64,000 nucleotides of DNA, taken from contig NZ_STGH01000001.1 of the NCBI RefSeq assembly GCF_005222785.1, positions 1,488,001 to 1,552,000 of the forward strand, read 5' to 3'. This DNA is from Rhodobacter sp. SY28-1. Its GTDB lineage: Bacteria > Pseudomonadota > Alphaproteobacteria > Rhodobacterales > Rhodobacteraceae. Within the stretch, counting starts at the first letter, position 1; every line of letters begins with the position of its first letter. Positions 54,634 to 64,000 of the stretch are shown here, piece after piece. Below the pieces are notes generated by a model, which saw only the letters and a program-made list of their open reading frames with translations, was not told where the DNA came from and ran no database searches. The position numbers and the translations under genes were made by a program.

Positions 54634-54738
54634 CGGGGGCTCCACGGGTTTGGCGGCAGTGTGGAGACCCCGGCGCGAGGACACAAGGTCAGGCATCCCG
54701 ACCAGGGCGTCGGGTCCTGGGTTTCTTCGCCGGGCCCG

Positions 54739-55041
54739 CTACTGGCCGAGATGCAGGGCCACCTCGCCCGACCAGGGCTCGGTCACGCCCCGACCGCCGC
54801 CGAGGTCTTCCAGGATCGGGCGCAGCTTGTCGAGGCTGGCGATCATCGCCGGACGGGCGGCCACCATCGCCTCCATGTCGGCCCATTCGCCGACAACGGT
54901 GAAATTGCGCTCTCCCGTCTTCACCAGCCAGAAGTTCCGGCCCCCCGGCATCGACTTGATGTCGAAGTCCTTGTGCAGGCGAATGTATTCCGCTTCTTGC
55001 CCCGGCTTCACCCGCATGTGCACGACGTTCATGACGGTCAT
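54739..55041 (-). CDS. antibiotic biosynthesis monooxygenase (ABM) domain protein
   Basis: 100-aa ferredoxin-like fold protein of the ABM superfamily (MTVMNVVHMRVKPGQEAEYI, then FTVVGEWADMEAMVAARP). Members act as small cofactor-free oxygenases or haem-binding proteins; the function here is unknown. The start 55041 follows GGGAGG by 7 bases. Confidence 0.75.
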   Translation of the reverse strand: MTVMNVVHMRVKPGQEAEYIRLHKDFDIKSMPGGRNFWLVKTGERNFTVVGEWADMEAMVAARPAMIASLDKLRPILEDLGGGRGVTEPWSGEVALHLGQ

Positions 55042-55127
55042 GGCGATCCCTCCCCAGGTTCCCACGGCGGCGAGGATAGCATGGAACGGGGTGAGTCGGG
55101 GGGCTGAGAACTTGGGCCCGATGGCTG

Positions 55128-55493
55128 TCAGCCCTGATCGGCGGCCTGAATCATTTCGATCCAGCGTTTCGCCGTCTTCGGATCGGAGATGCGCAACGTG
55201 ATTTCACCACCGCTGGTCAAACGGGCCTCGGGAAACGCTGCGAACACCGTTTCCGGGGTGAGCTTTCCCCGCCGCAGCTCTGGCTTGCGGATATAGGCCA
55301 GAACCCACTCATCATTCGGTATTCCGGCAAAGCAGAATTCCTCGCCCCGCTTGATCCGCAGGCTGTTGAGAAAGCCCTGCTCGTGCGCGACCACAGAGAA
55401 ATCCCCTGCCGAGGAAAATGCCTCGACGATCACGTCGAAGGCAGCTTTCGCGTCAGCAGAGGCGATTTCGTCGCGCAGGTCGGAGATGTTCAC
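55128..55493 (-). CDS. hypothetical protein, 121 aa
   Basis: Soluble protein without signal peptide or membrane segment; features include RIKRGEEFCFAGIPNDEWVL and a C-terminal Trp-containing helix (AKRWIEMIQAADQG). No family recognised. It begins 11 bases after rpoD and may be read from the rpoD transcript. Confidence 0.6.
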   Translation of the reverse strand: MNISDLRDEIASADAKAAFDVIVEAFSSAGDFSVVAHEQGFLNSLRIKRGEEFCFAGIPNDEWVLAYIRKPELRRGKLTPETVFAAFPEARLTSGGEITLRISDPKTAKRWIEMIQAADQG

Positions 55494-55504
55494 GGGCTAT
55501 TCGC

Positions 55505-57496
55505 TCACTGATCCAGGAACGACCGCAACTTCCGAGACCGGCTTGGATGCTTCAGCTTCCGCAGCGCCTTAGCCTCAATCTGCCGGATGCGTTCGCGGGT
55601 CACGCTGAACTGCTGGCCAACTTCTTCCAGCGTGTGGTCGGTGTTCATGCCGATGCCGAAACGCATGCGGAGGACGCGTTCTTCGCGGGGGGTGAGGGAC
55701 GCCAGCACGCGTGTCGTCGTTTCCTTCAGGTTCTCCTGAATGGCGGAATCCAGCGGCAGGATCGCGTTCTTGTCCTCGATGAAGTCGCCCAGCTGGCTGT
55801 CTTCCTCGTCGCCGATAGGAGTCTCCAGCGAGATCGGTTCCTTGGCGATCTTCATCACCTTGCGGACCTTCTCCAAGGGCATCTGGAGCTTTTCGGCCAG
55901 TTCCTCGGGCGTCGGTTCGCGGCCGATTTCGTGCAGCATCTGGCGGCCGGTGCGGACCAGTTTGTTGATCGTCTCGATCATGTGGACCGGGATACGGATC
56001 GTCCGGGCCTGGTCGGCGATGGAGCGGGTAATCGCCTGACGGATCCACCAGGTCGCGTAGGTGGAGAACTTGTAGCCGCGGCGGTATTCGAACTTGTCGA
56101 CGGCCTTCATCAGGCCGATGTTGCCTTCCTGGATCAGGTCCAGGAATTGCAGCCCGCGGTTGGTGTATTTCTTGGCGATCGAGATCACCAGACGCAGGTT
56201 CGCCTCGACCATTTCCTTCTTGGCCTGACGCGCCTCTTTCTCGCCCTTCTGGACCTGGTTCACGATCCGGCGGAATTCGCTGATGTCGACGCCAACATAC
56301 TGGCCGACACGGGCCATGTCGTTGCGCAGCGCCTCGACCTTGTCGAACGACCGTTCGATCAGCGCCTGCCAGCCGCGACCGGATTTCTGCGCCATCCGGT
56401 CCAGCCAGGAGGGATCAAGTTCGTAGCCCTGATACTCCTGGATGAATTCCTGACGGTTGATCCGCGCGGCATCGGCCAGTTTCACCATGCCGGAGTTGAT
56501 GGTCATGATGCTTTTGTTGATGCCATAAAGCTGGTCGATCAGCGCCTCGATCCGGCTGTTGTTCAGGTGCAGCTCGTTGACCAAGAGCACGATTTCCGAC
56601 CGCAGCTTCTGGTAGGCGGCCTCGTCGGCCGTGGAAAAGCGCTGGGAGGAGGACAGCGTCGCATTCATGCGACTTTCCTGCATCTCGGCCAGCTTGTCGT
56701 AATCGCGGGCGATCAGGTCCAGCGTTTCCAGCACGCGCGGCTTCAGCGCGGCTTCCATCGCCGCCAGCGACATGTTCGAGGCCTCGTCGTCCTCGTCCTC
56801 GTCCATCTCGCGCAGGATGGGGTTGCCGTCGGCGTCGAGTTCCGGCTCGGCGCTGGCGGGCCGACGCGGGGCAGCTTCGCCCACACCCACTTCGTCAAGC
56901 GGCGGGCCGTCGAGATCTTCCTCGCCGTCCAGGCTGCGGCCGAAGGTGGCTTCAAGGTCGATGACGTCACGCAGCAGGATTTCTTCGGACAGAAGTTCGT
57001 CGCGCCAGATGATGATGGCCTTGAAGGTCAGCGGGCTTTCGCAAAGCCCCGCGATCATCGTGTTGCGCCCGGCCTCGATCCGCTTGGCGATGGCGATCTC
57101 GCCCTCGCGGCTCAGAAGCTCGACCGAACCCATTTCCCGCAGGTACATCCGGACCGGGTCGTCGGTGCGGTCGAGCGTCTCGGTCGTGGTGCCCGCAACC
57201 GCGATCTCGCGGCTGGTCGAGGTTTCCACGAGTTCCCCGGCGGGGGCTTCGCCTTCCTCGACCTCTTCGTCCTCGATGATGTTGATGCCCATCTCGGACA
57301 GCATCGACATCACGTCTTCGATCTGTTCCGAAGACACCTGTTCCGGAGGCAGGACCGTGTTCAGCTGGTCATAGGTGATGTAGCCGCGCTCTTTCGCGTC
57401 GGCGATCATCTTCTTGACCGCCGCCTGGCTCATGTCGAGCGAGACGTCCGCGTCATCGGTTTCCGGCTTGGCGTCGTCGGTGTCCTTGAGGGCCAT
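55505..57496 (-). CDS. rpoD: RNA polymerase primary sigma factor RpoD
   Basis: Housekeeping sigma-70, 663 aa. Region 1.1 at the N-terminus, acidic insert ([16 protein letters not shown]), region 2 with [20 protein letters not shown] and [20 protein letters not shown], region 4 [23 protein letters not shown]. The start at 57496 gives [12 protein letters not shown]. dnaG lies 90 bases upstream in the classical dnaG-rpoD order. Confidence 0.97.
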   Translation of the reverse strand: MALKDTDDAKPETDDADVSLDMSQAAVKKMIADAKERGYITYDQLNTVLPPEQVSSEQIEDVMSMLSEMGINIIEDEEVEEGEAPAGELVETSTSREIAVAGTTTETLDRTDDPVRMYLREMGSVELLSREGEIAIAKRIEAGRNTMIAGLCESPLTFKAIIIWRDELLSEEILLRDVIDLEATFGRSLDGEEDLDGPPLDEVGVGEAAPRRPASAEPELDADGNPILREMDEDEDDEASNMSLAAMEAALKPRVLETLDLIARDYDKLAEMQESRMNATLSSSQRFSTADEAAYQKLRSEIVLLVNELHLNNSRIEALIDQLYGINKSIMTINSGMVKLADAARINRQEFIQEYQGYELDPSWLDRMAQKSGRGWQALIERSFDKVEALRNDMARVGQYVGVDISEFRRIVNQVQKGEKEARQAKKEMVEANLRLVISIAKKYTNRGLQFLDLIQEGNIGLMKAVDKFEYRRGYKFSTYATWWIRQAITRSIADQARTIRIPVHMIETINKLVRTGRQMLHEIGREPTPEELAEKLQMPLEKVRKVMKIAKEPISLETPIGDEEDSQLGDFIEDKNAILPLDSAIQENLKETTTRVLASLTPREERVLRMRFGIGMNTDHTLEEVGQQFSVTRERIRQIEAKALRKLKHPSRSRKLRSFLDQ

Positions 57497-57586
57497 GGGG
57501 TCTCCATAAGGCGAATCGGCAGGAATGCGAATCGAGTCGGGGCTGGTCGAATCAATAACGCGAATCAGGCCGGGGGAAAGGCCGAA

Positions 57587-59512
57587 TCAGCGGTTTTTCT
57601 TGACCCAGACCTGGCTATCGATCAGGGATTGCAGATGTCTTGACAGGGCGGCGCGGTCTTCGCCGAGGTCCGAACTGTCTGATATGCCGCTTTTATCCGA
57701 GCGGTGGCGGGCTTCGGCGGCCTTGGAAAGGCGCCAGGTCAGGCCTTCGTCAGGCAGGCCGTCCATATCCTCCATCGCGTCTTCGATTTCACGGTGCGCG
57801 CCCCGGCGGGCCTCAAGCTTCGCGAGTTCCTCGGCCAGACACAGTGCGGCGAGGTCATCATCTTCGCGGTTGCGGACTGGGGGTGCGATGGCGACATGGG
57901 GTCGCGACATCAATGCGTCAAGGGCCGCGGGGGCCGAAGCCGCGATCTTTGCGTGAAGGTCGGGCATCTCGGCGCCCGCCAGGATCATCTGGCGCAGCGT
58001 GTCGTGCGCCTCGCCCGCCAGGTCCAGCCGTTCCAGCGCGGATTCAAATCGGTGGATCAGCGCCGGGTGCAGGATGAGAGTGGCAAGGATCACCGCCTCG
58101 CGCAGGATTTCGTCCACCGGGCCTTGCGCCTGCGCTAGAAGCGACGACCGGGTCGTGGCCAGCGCGCCACCGGGCGGGGCGAACTTGCGGCCGCGCCAGG
58201 GGCCGGGCTGGAAGGGGCGGGCCTGGGCCGTGCCGAACAACTCCAGCCGCAGGCGCTTCATCTCCTCGGCGTAGTGCGACTTGATCGAGGGGTCGTTGAT
58301 CCGGGCCAGATGACCGCGGAGGGTCTTGTCCAGGCTTGCGCGGCGTTCCGGGCTGTCGAAGACGCGGCCCTCGGTTTCGCGCTGCCAGAGTAGCTGGACC
58401 ATGGGCTTCGCCTGGTCCAGGACGGCCTGCATCGCCGGGGTGCCGTGCGCCTTGAGAAGGTCGTCGGGGTCCATCCCGCCGGGCAGGATCGCGATGCGCA
58501 GCGCCTTCCCGGCTTCAAGCAATGGCAGGGCAAGGTCGATCACCCGATGCGCGGCCTTGATCCCGGCGCTGTCCCCATCCAGCGCCATGATCGGCTCGTC
58601 GGCGATACGCCAGATCATCCGCAGCTGGTCTTCGGTGACTGCAGTGCCCAAGGGGGCGACGGCGGCGGTGAATCCGGCCTCGGACAGCGCGATCACGTCC
58701 ATGTAGCCTTCGGCGACGATCAGCGGCTTGCCCTTCCCGGCGGCTTCCCGGGCGGGGGAGTGGTTGAAGAGGTTCCTGCCCTTGTCGAACAGTTCCGTCT
58801 CGGGCCCGTTGAGGTACTTCGCCTGCGCGTTCGAGTCGAGGCTGCGCCCGCCAAGTGAGATCGGACGGCCGCGGGTGTCCTTGATCGGGAAGATGATCCG
58901 CGCGCGGAAGCGGTCGTAGAGGCTGCCGTCATCCGCCTTGGCGATCAGGCCCGAGGCGACCATCAGGTCATTGGAGATACCCTTGGAGGCAAGGTGTGCG
59001 ATCAGCGCGGTGCGGGAGGCGGGCGCCCAGCCGATGTCCCAGCGGTCCCAGGCTTGTTCCGACAGGCGGCGCTTCTGCGACAGGTAGGTCCGCGCTTCGG
59101 CCCCGGCGGCGGTCTTGAGTTGCAGGCGGTAGAACTTGATCGCCTCGTCCATCACTTGCTGGAGAAGCGTCCGTCGGTCAGCGCGCTCGGCGGCTTTCGG
59201 GTCACGGGCGGGCATCTGCATGCCCGCTTCGCGCGCCAGGATCTCTACCGCTTCCATGAAGCCCAGGTTCTCGGAGTCCTTCACGAAGGTGACGGCGTCG
59301 CCCTTCGCATGGCAGCCGAAACAGTAGTAAAAGCCCTTGCGGTCGTCGACGTGGAAGCTGGCGGATTTTTCCTGGTGGAACGGGCAGGGCGCCCAGAAGT
59401 CGCCCTTCGCCATGTTCGACTTGCGCATGTCCCAAGTGACCTTGCGCCCGACAATCGAGGACAGGGTGACGCGTGTGCGAAGCTCGTCGAGGAATCCGTT
59501 CGGCAGGGACAT
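57587..59512 (-). CDS. dnaG: DNA primase
   Basis: Synthesises replication primers; 641 aa. CHC2 zinc finger Cys43, His46, Cys64, Cys67 (CPFHQEKSASFH, FYYCFGC), Toprim domain with IVAEGYMDVIALSEAGF and the ALDGDSAG metal site, and a C-terminal helicase-binding region. Upstream of rpoD as in many bacteria. Confidence 0.97.
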   Translation of the reverse strand: MSLPNGFLDELRTRVTLSSIVGRKVTWDMRKSNMAKGDFWAPCPFHQEKSASFHVDDRKGFYYCFGCHAKGDAVTFVKDSENLGFMEAVEILAREAGMQMPARDPKAAERADRRTLLQQVMDEAIKFYRLQLKTAAGAEARTYLSQKRRLSEQAWDRWDIGWAPASRTALIAHLASKGISNDLMVASGLIAKADDGSLYDRFRARIIFPIKDTRGRPISLGGRSLDSNAQAKYLNGPETELFDKGRNLFNHSPAREAAGKGKPLIVAEGYMDVIALSEAGFTAAVAPLGTAVTEDQLRMIWRIADEPIMALDGDSAGIKAAHRVIDLALPLLEAGKALRIAILPGGMDPDDLLKAHGTPAMQAVLDQAKPMVQLLWQRETEGRVFDSPERRASLDKTLRGHLARINDPSIKSHYAEEMKRLRLELFGTAQARPFQPGPWRGRKFAPPGGALATTRSSLLAQAQGPVDEILREAVILATLILHPALIHRFESALERLDLAGEAHDTLRQMILAGAEMPDLHAKIAASAPAALDALMSRPHVAIAPPVRNREDDDLAALCLAEELAKLEARRGAHREIEDAMEDMDGLPDEGLTWRLSKAAEARHRSDKSGISDSSDLGEDRAALSRHLQSLIDSQVWVKKNR

Positions 59513-59612
59513 GGGACAGATATGGCCCTTGGCGATTGGCGAGTCGAGAGGCGGAAGCCCCGGGGGCTAGTCCCCGGACACCCAGGATGTTTTCGAACAG
59601 AAGAAAGTGGCT

Positions 59613-60914
59613 TCAGAGCCCCAGCCGGTCCCGCATTGCGTACCAGGTCATCGCGGTGACGAGAAGCGGCCAGCGGAGGGCCGCGCCGCCCGGGAAGCGG
59701 TATTGCGGTAGGCTCGCCATCAGGTCGAAGCGCTCCATCTGGCCCGCCGTCGCCTCGGCCATCAGCTTCCCCGCAAGCGTCGCTATCGCGACCCCATGGC
59801 CAGAGTAGCCGGAAGCGGACAGGATGTTCTGGCCGGGACGGGTGAAGCAGGGCATCCGGTTCACCGTGATCGCCAGCGTTCCGCCCCAGGCGTGAGTGAT
59901 CCGGGTCTTGGACAGTTGCGGGTAGACCTGCAGCATGGGTTTCGAGACCGTCCTGATGATGTCCGGGAAGCGGTAGCCGTAGGACTCGCCGCCGCCGAAG
60001 AGGAGGCGGTTGTCTTCGCTGAGACGCCAGTAGTTGACGACAAAGCGGGTGTCGGCCACGGCGACAGGTTCGGACAGGATGTCCTTCGCCCGTTCACCCA
60101 AAGGTTCCGTTGCGACGATGAAGTTGTTGATCGGCATGACTTTTGCCGAAACCTTCGGGCTGAGCTGCCCAAGGTAGCCGTTCCCCGCCAGGATCACCGT
60201 TGCGCAGTCGACATGGCCCGATGGCGTTCGGACGACGGGGCGCGCGCCGGGCTCGACCCGGTGAACCTCGCTCATCTCATGGATGCGGACGCCCGCCCGG
60301 GCCGCGGCCTGCGCCAGACCGATGGCGTAGTTCAACGGGTGCAGGTGGCCCGCGTCGCGGTCTATCTCGCCGCCGACATATTCGGTTGATCCGATCAGGC
60401 GGCGGATGCCGGTTCTGTCAAGCGATTCAAGGTGCTGGTAGCCATAGTCGCGCCGCAGCTTTTCGGCGTAAGCGTGAGTGTCGCGAACCTCTGCCTCGGA
60501 CCGGCAGGCGTGGGCGATGCCGGGGTGGAAGGTCACCGGCATGGCGTGGTCTTTCACCAGCGTCTTGACCAGCGTCTTGGCCTCTTCGGCCAGGTCCCAA
60601 AGGCGGTGAGCATTCTCTTTCCCCACCGTCTTCTCGATCCAGACCTGATCCTGCCGTTGGCCCGACCCGACCTGCCCGCCGTTTCGGCCAGAAGCGCCGA
60701 AGCCGACACGGTGCGCTTCAAGCAGCACCACGTCATAGCCCCGTTGCGCAAGGTGTAGCGCCGCCGAGAGCCCGGTATAGCCGCCGCCGACGATGCAGAC
60801 ATCGGCCTTTTGCTGGCCTTTCAGGATCGGGAAACGGTCCAGCGGTGCCGCCGTCGCAGCATAGTAGCTGGCGGGGTATTCGCCCCGCCGGTCGTTCACA
60901 TGCAAGAGGTTCAT
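59613..60914 (-). CDS. FAD-dependent amine/amino-acid oxidoreductase (PuuB/OrdL type)
   Basis: 433-aa DAO-family flavoprotein with VCIVGGGYTGLSAALHLAQR near residue 40 and SGRNGGQVGSGQRQD, typical of gamma-glutamylputrescine oxidases. The neighbouring glutamine-synthetase-like genes and amidotransferase support a gamma-glutamylated polyamine or amine pathway. It starts 4 bases after the upstream gene's stop. Confidence 0.82.
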   Translation of the reverse strand: MNLLHVNDRRGEYPASYYAATAAPLDRFPILKGQQKADVCIVGGGYTGLSAALHLAQRGYDVVLLEAHRVGFGASGRNGGQVGSGQRQDQVWIEKTVGKENAHRLWDLAEEAKTLVKTLVKDHAMPVTFHPGIAHACRSEAEVRDTHAYAEKLRRDYGYQHLESLDRTGIRRLIGSTEYVGGEIDRDAGHLHPLNYAIGLAQAAARAGVRIHEMSEVHRVEPGARPVVRTPSGHVDCATVILAGNGYLGQLSPKVSAKVMPINNFIVATEPLGERAKDILSEPVAVADTRFVVNYWRLSEDNRLLFGGGESYGYRFPDIIRTVSKPMLQVYPQLSKTRITHAWGGTLAITVNRMPCFTRPGQNILSASGYSGHGVAIATLAGKLMAEATAGQMERFDLMASLPQYRFPGGAALRWPLLVTAMTWYAMRDRLGL

Positions 60915-60918
60915 CGCG

Positions 60919-62274
60919 TCACACGTTCAGCAGCAGGTGTTCCCGCTCCCACGGGCTGATGACCTGCAGGAACTCCTTGTATTCGTTGCGCTTCACCGAG
61001 TCGTAGACCTTGATGAAGTCCACACCCATCACCTCTTTCAGCGCCTGGTCCTCGTCCAAGAGGTCCAGCGCATCGCCCATCGTGGCGGGAATGTCCTCGC
61101 TGTCGATATAGGCGGAGCCCGAGAATTCCGGCCGAGCCTGGACCTTGTTCATCAGGCCCAGGTAGCCGCAGGCCAGCGTCGAGGCGATGCCGAGGTAGGG
61201 GTTGCAGTCCATGCCGGGCAGGCGGTTTTCCACCCGCCGGGCGGCCGAGGAGGAGATCGGGATGCGCAGGCCCGTGGTCCGGTTGTCGCGGCCCCATTCG
61301 AGGTTGATGGGTGCCGCGAAGTCGGGGACGTAGCGGCGGTAGCTGTTCACATAGGGCGCGAACAAGGCCACGGCGGCGCCAAGGTGTTTCTGCAGCCCCC
61401 CTATGAAGTGCAGGAAGGCCTCCGTCTCCACGCCCTTGGGCCCCGCGAAGATGTTCTTGCCGGTCTTCGTATCCACGACCGATGTGTGGATGTGCATCGC
61501 AGAACCCGGCTCGCCCGCGATGGGCTTGGCCATGAAGGTGGCAAAGCAGTCGTGGCGCAGCGCCGCCTCGCGGATCAGGCGCTTGAAGAAGAAGACGTCG
61601 TCAGCCAGCCGGACCGGGTCGCCGTGGGCGAGGTTCAACTCGATCTGCCCCGCGCCACCTTCCTGAAGGATGCCGTCGATCTCCAGCCCCTGTGCTTCGG
61701 CGAAGTCGTAGATGTCGTCGATGACCTTGCCGTATTCGTCGACGGCGGACATCGAATAGGCCTGTTTCCCCGCAGCCCGGCGGCCAGAGCGGCCCATCGG
61801 TGGGATCACCGGCATGTTCGGGTCGATGTTGCGGGCGGTCAGGAAGAATTCCATCTCGGGGGCGACCACAGGCCGCCACCCTTGCGCGGCGTAGAGGTCG
61901 CAGATGCGGCGCAACACGTTGCGGGGGCTGAAGGGGACCAGGTTGCCCTGCTGGTCCTTGGCGTCGTGAATGACCTGCAGCGTGATGTCGGCGGTCCAGG
62001 GGGCGGCGGTGGCGGTGGACCAGTCGGGTTCCAGGATCATGTCGGGTTCGGTGAAGGCGTCGAAAGGGTTGTCGGCCCATTCGCCGGTGATCGTCTGCAG
62101 GAAGATCGAGTTCGGCAGGAAATAGTTGGTCTGCTTGGCGAATTTGGCGGCCGGCATCGCCTTGCCCCGCGCTACCCCGGCGATGTCGCCGATGATGCAT
62201 TCCACTTCGTCTACCCGGCGGTTGCCGATGTAGTCGCGCGCTGCCTCGGGCAGCTGGTCGGTCCATTTGGACAT
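60919..62274 (-). CDS. glutamine synthetase family protein (gamma-glutamylpolyamine synthetase type)
   Basis: 451-aa GS-fold enzyme with GGAGQIELNLAHGDP, metal/ATP residues AMHIHTSVVDTKTG and ENRLPGMDCNPYL. The short N-terminal domain and proximity to a PuuB-like oxidoreductase suggest it ligates glutamate to a polyamine or other amine rather than ammonia. A second paralogue begins at 63.1 kb. Confidence 0.85.
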   Translation of the reverse strand: MSKWTDQLPEAARDYIGNRRVDEVECIIGDIAGVARGKAMPAAKFAKQTNYFLPNSIFLQTITGEWADNPFDAFTEPDMILEPDWSTATAAPWTADITLQVIHDAKDQQGNLVPFSPRNVLRRICDLYAAQGWRPVVAPEMEFFLTARNIDPNMPVIPPMGRSGRRAAGKQAYSMSAVDEYGKVIDDIYDFAEAQGLEIDGILQEGGAGQIELNLAHGDPVRLADDVFFFKRLIREAALRHDCFATFMAKPIAGEPGSAMHIHTSVVDTKTGKNIFAGPKGVETEAFLHFIGGLQKHLGAAVALFAPYVNSYRRYVPDFAAPINLEWGRDNRTTGLRIPISSSAARRVENRLPGMDCNPYLGIASTLACGYLGLMNKVQARPEFSGSAYIDSEDIPATMGDALDLLDEDQALKEVMGVDFIKVYDSVKRNEYKEFLQVISPWEREHLLLNV

Positions 62275-62316
62275 AGGTCACACATTGTTGGGGGGTGGCC
62301 CCCGCGGCCGAACGGG

Positions 62317-63024
62317 TCAGGCGCGGAGCTTCTCGGCCCCAGATTTGGCTTGGTGGGTCAGGAAGAATTCCGCGATCCGGTCGGCCATCGACGGGCTGTC
62401 GGTGGGCTTGTCGAGCCTTTGGGTGGCGTCGGCAAGCAGCGCGTCGGGGACCAGACCCGGCCCCCGGTACTTGATCAGGCCCGCCATGAATTCCTTGCGG
62501 AATTCGGGGTGGGGCTGAACGGTAAACATGCGGTCGTCGTAAAGGAGTGCCGCATTTTCGCAGAAAGCGGTGGACGACAGGACCTTTGCCATCTCGGGCT
62601 TTTTCACCACCTGGTCCTGATGCCAGGCGTTCAAGGTATAGGTCTGGTCGCCGAAATCATACTCGGTGGGACCAACGGACCAGCCGCCCGCATATTTCTC
62701 GACCTTGCCGCCCATCGCCTGCGCGATGATCTGGTGGCCGAAGCAGACGCCGACCACCGGCACATGTTCGGCGTAGGCGCGGCGGATGAAGTCCTCCAGC
62801 GGCGGGATCCAGTCGTGCGGTTCATAGGCGCCAAAACGCGACCCGGTGATCAGCCAGCCGTCGCACTCGTGCACGTCCTTCGGGAAGTCATTACGCAGCA
62901 CCGCCCATCGGCGGAAGGTCAGGCCCCGGCCTGCCAGCAGAGTCTCGAAGAAATCGGGGTAATCGCCCATGTCGGCGCGCAGGGCGTCGGGGCTTTCGCC
63001 GGTCTGAAGGATGCCGATCTGCAT
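62317..63024 (-). CDS. class I glutamine amidotransferase-like protein
   Basis: 235-aa GATase1 domain with nucleophile Cys94 in VGVCFGHQIIAQAMGG and the His-Glu dyad in VQPHPEF. It probably hydrolyses a gamma-glutamyl bond, like PuuD although a different subfamily, or serves as a free-standing amidotransferase. It lies between the two glutamine-synthetase-like genes. Confidence 0.82.
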   Translation of the reverse strand: MQIGILQTGESPDALRADMGDYPDFFETLLAGRGLTFRRWAVLRNDFPKDVHECDGWLITGSRFGAYEPHDWIPPLEDFIRRAYAEHVPVVGVCFGHQIIAQAMGGKVEKYAGGWSVGPTEYDFGDQTYTLNAWHQDQVVKKPEMAKVLSSTAFCENAALLYDDRMFTVQPHPEFRKEFMAGLIKYRGPGLVPDALLADATQRLDKPTDSPSMADRIAEFFLTHQAKSGAEKLRA

Positions 63025-63145
63025 CTCTGATCCCTATGTTTTCCTCAAGGTGGAAGCGAAGCGCGGGCCGGTCAAGAGGCTCGTCGTGCGCCTTCGGCTT
63101 CTCTTCGCAGGTCAGCGACGAGGGCCGAAGGCCAACGCGGAGCGG

Positions 63146-64000
63146 TCAGACAGTGTCGAGATACAGTTCCACCCGTTCCTCGGGCGTAAGCTCGGCCAGA
63201 TAATGCAGTTCCTGGCGTTTGGTCTGCACCAGGTTGCGGATCAGTTCCTTCGGCAGGAAACGATACAGCACGTCCGAGTTTTCGAACGCCTCGATGGCCT
63301 CTTCCCAGGATGCGGGGATCTGCGGCAGGTCCATCGCATAGGCATTGCCGGTCACCGGCGGCGCAGGCTCCATCTCGTCCTCGATGCCGGTCAGGGCGGC
63401 GCCCAGGATCGCGGCCAGCATCAGGTAGGGGTTCACGTCGCCACCGGCCACGCGATGTTCGATCCGCCGGGCACTGGGGTTGCCAGCTGGAATCCGGATC
63501 GCGGCGGTGCGGTTCTCGTAGCCCCAGCTGATCGCGGTGGGCGCATGCTTGTCGGGAACCAGACGTTCGTAGCTGTTGAAATGCGGCGCGAAGAGGAGCG
63601 TGGAATCGTGCATTGCCGCAAGGCAACCCGCGACGGCATGGCGCAGCTGAGCGGTTCCCTTGGGGCCGCCAGAATCGAAGATGTTGTCGCCCTTGGCATC
63701 CAGCACCGAGAAATGCGTGTGCAGGCCCGACCCCGAGTATTCGGCATAGGGTTTTGCCATGAAGCTTGCGGCAAAGCCGTGGCGGCGGGCGAGGCCCTTG
63801 ACCAGCATCTTGAACAGCCAGGCATCGTCGGCGGCCCGCAGCGGGTCGTCGCAATGCATCAGGTTCACTTCGAACTGGCCGAGGCCCGTCTCCGAAGTGG
63901 TGGTGTCGGCCGGTATGTCCATCGCCTCGCAGGCGTCGTAGAGGTCGGTGAAGAAAGTATCGAAGGCGTCGAGCGCCCGGATCGACAGGGTCTCGGCCGC
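63146..64000 (-). CDS. glutamine synthetase family protein, 5' end outside window
   Basis: The frame is open to the last base of the window, so the first residues are missing. The visible 284 residues include GLGQFEVNLMHCDDPLRAAD, SGLHTHFSVLDAKGDN and RIEHRVAGGDVNPYL. A paralogue of the gene at 60.9 kb, probably a second gamma-glutamyl-amine ligase. An apparent ATG at 63922 lies inside the conserved domain and is not the start. Confidence 0.85.
   Translation of the reverse strand, partial: AAETLSIRALDAFDTFFTDLYDACEAMDIPADTTTSETGLGQFEVNLMHCDDPLRAADDAWLFKMLVKGLARRHGFAASFMAKPYAEYSGSGLHTHFSVLDAKGDNIFDSGGPKGTAQLRHAVAGCLAAMHDSTLLFAPHFNSYERLVPDKHAPTAISWGYENRTAAIRIPAGNPSARRIEHRVAGGDVNPYLMLAAILGAALTGIEDEMEPAPPVTGNAYAMDLPQIPASWEEAIEAFENSDVLYRFLPKELIRNLVQTKRQELHYLAELTPEERVELYLDTV

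Noticed and set aside
59560-59577. hairpin between the FAD oxidoreductase gene and dnaG
   Set aside because: Only six perfect pairs and no T-run on either strand; too weak to call a terminator.

Overview
The window carries an essentially complete photosynthesis gene cluster (about 2.5-49.4 kb) of an anoxygenic phototroph of the Rhodobacter clade (Alphaproteobacteria, Rhodobacterales). The evidence is pufX directly after pufM with no pufC, crtA (spheroidene monooxygenase), tspO between crtB and crtC, the bchFNBHLM-lhaA-puhABC-bciE-acsF-puhE-hemA-cycA order, high GC, and TGT-N12-ACA operators matching those of PpsR/CrtJ. The species cannot be read from this window.

Left edge (1-2.5 kb): REP-like palindromes with the tail of a REP-associated transposase, an unusually AT-rich membrane-anchored hypothetical gene, thyX and gloA. 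From 2.5 to 18.5 kb on the minus strand runs a long operon, transcribed from bchF to hemA/cycA: bchF-N-B-H-L-M, lhaA, puhA-B-C, bciE, acsF, puhE, hemA, then cycA. From 18.8 to 27.3 kb on the plus strand: ppaA/aerR and ppsR (redox/light regulators), bchE-bchJ (anaerobic cyclase), bchG, bch2, bchP and idi. From 27.3 to 31.6 kb (minus): crtA-bchI-bchD-bchO. Then crtI-crtB-tspO (plus), crtD-crtC (minus) and crtE-crtF (plus). From 39.4 to 47.3 kb (plus) is the superoperon bchC-X-Y-Z-pufQ-B-A-L-M-X, followed by a terminator and dxs.

Together the genes supply isoprenoid precursors (dxs, idi, crtE), 5-aminolevulinate (hemA), Mg insertion (bchHID), both oxygen-dependent (acsF+bciE) and oxygen-independent (bchE) ring closure, dark protochlorophyllide reduction (bchNBL), the chlorin reductase (bchXYZ), tail attachment and reduction (bchG, bchP), spheroidene/spheroidenone carotenoids, the reaction centre and LH1 proteins with their assembly factors, and the electron donor cytochrome c2. 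Ten perfect TGT-N12-ACA sites lie before bchF, ppaA, bchE, bchG, crtA, crtI, crtD/crtE (two) and bchC (two, 8 bp apart). One FNR-like site precedes bchE.

Right flank (49.5-64 kb): a PAS-like/Cys-rich hypothetical gene, nrdR-ribD, a dienelactone-hydrolase family gene, a glycosyltransferase followed by a 16-bp triplet repeat, small secreted or unknown proteins, rpoD, dnaG, and a gamma-glutamyl-polyamine-type cluster (FAD oxidoreductase, two glutamine-synthetase-like enzymes, a class I amidotransferase) running off the right edge.

The points most worth a second look are crtA and crtC lacking any usual start codon where their homologues begin, the operator touching the bchG start codon, a 21-codon ORF coupled between bchX and bchY, intercistronic hairpins in the puf and puh operons, and the unexplained PAS-like protein next to dxs. 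No wholly new multigene system was recognised.
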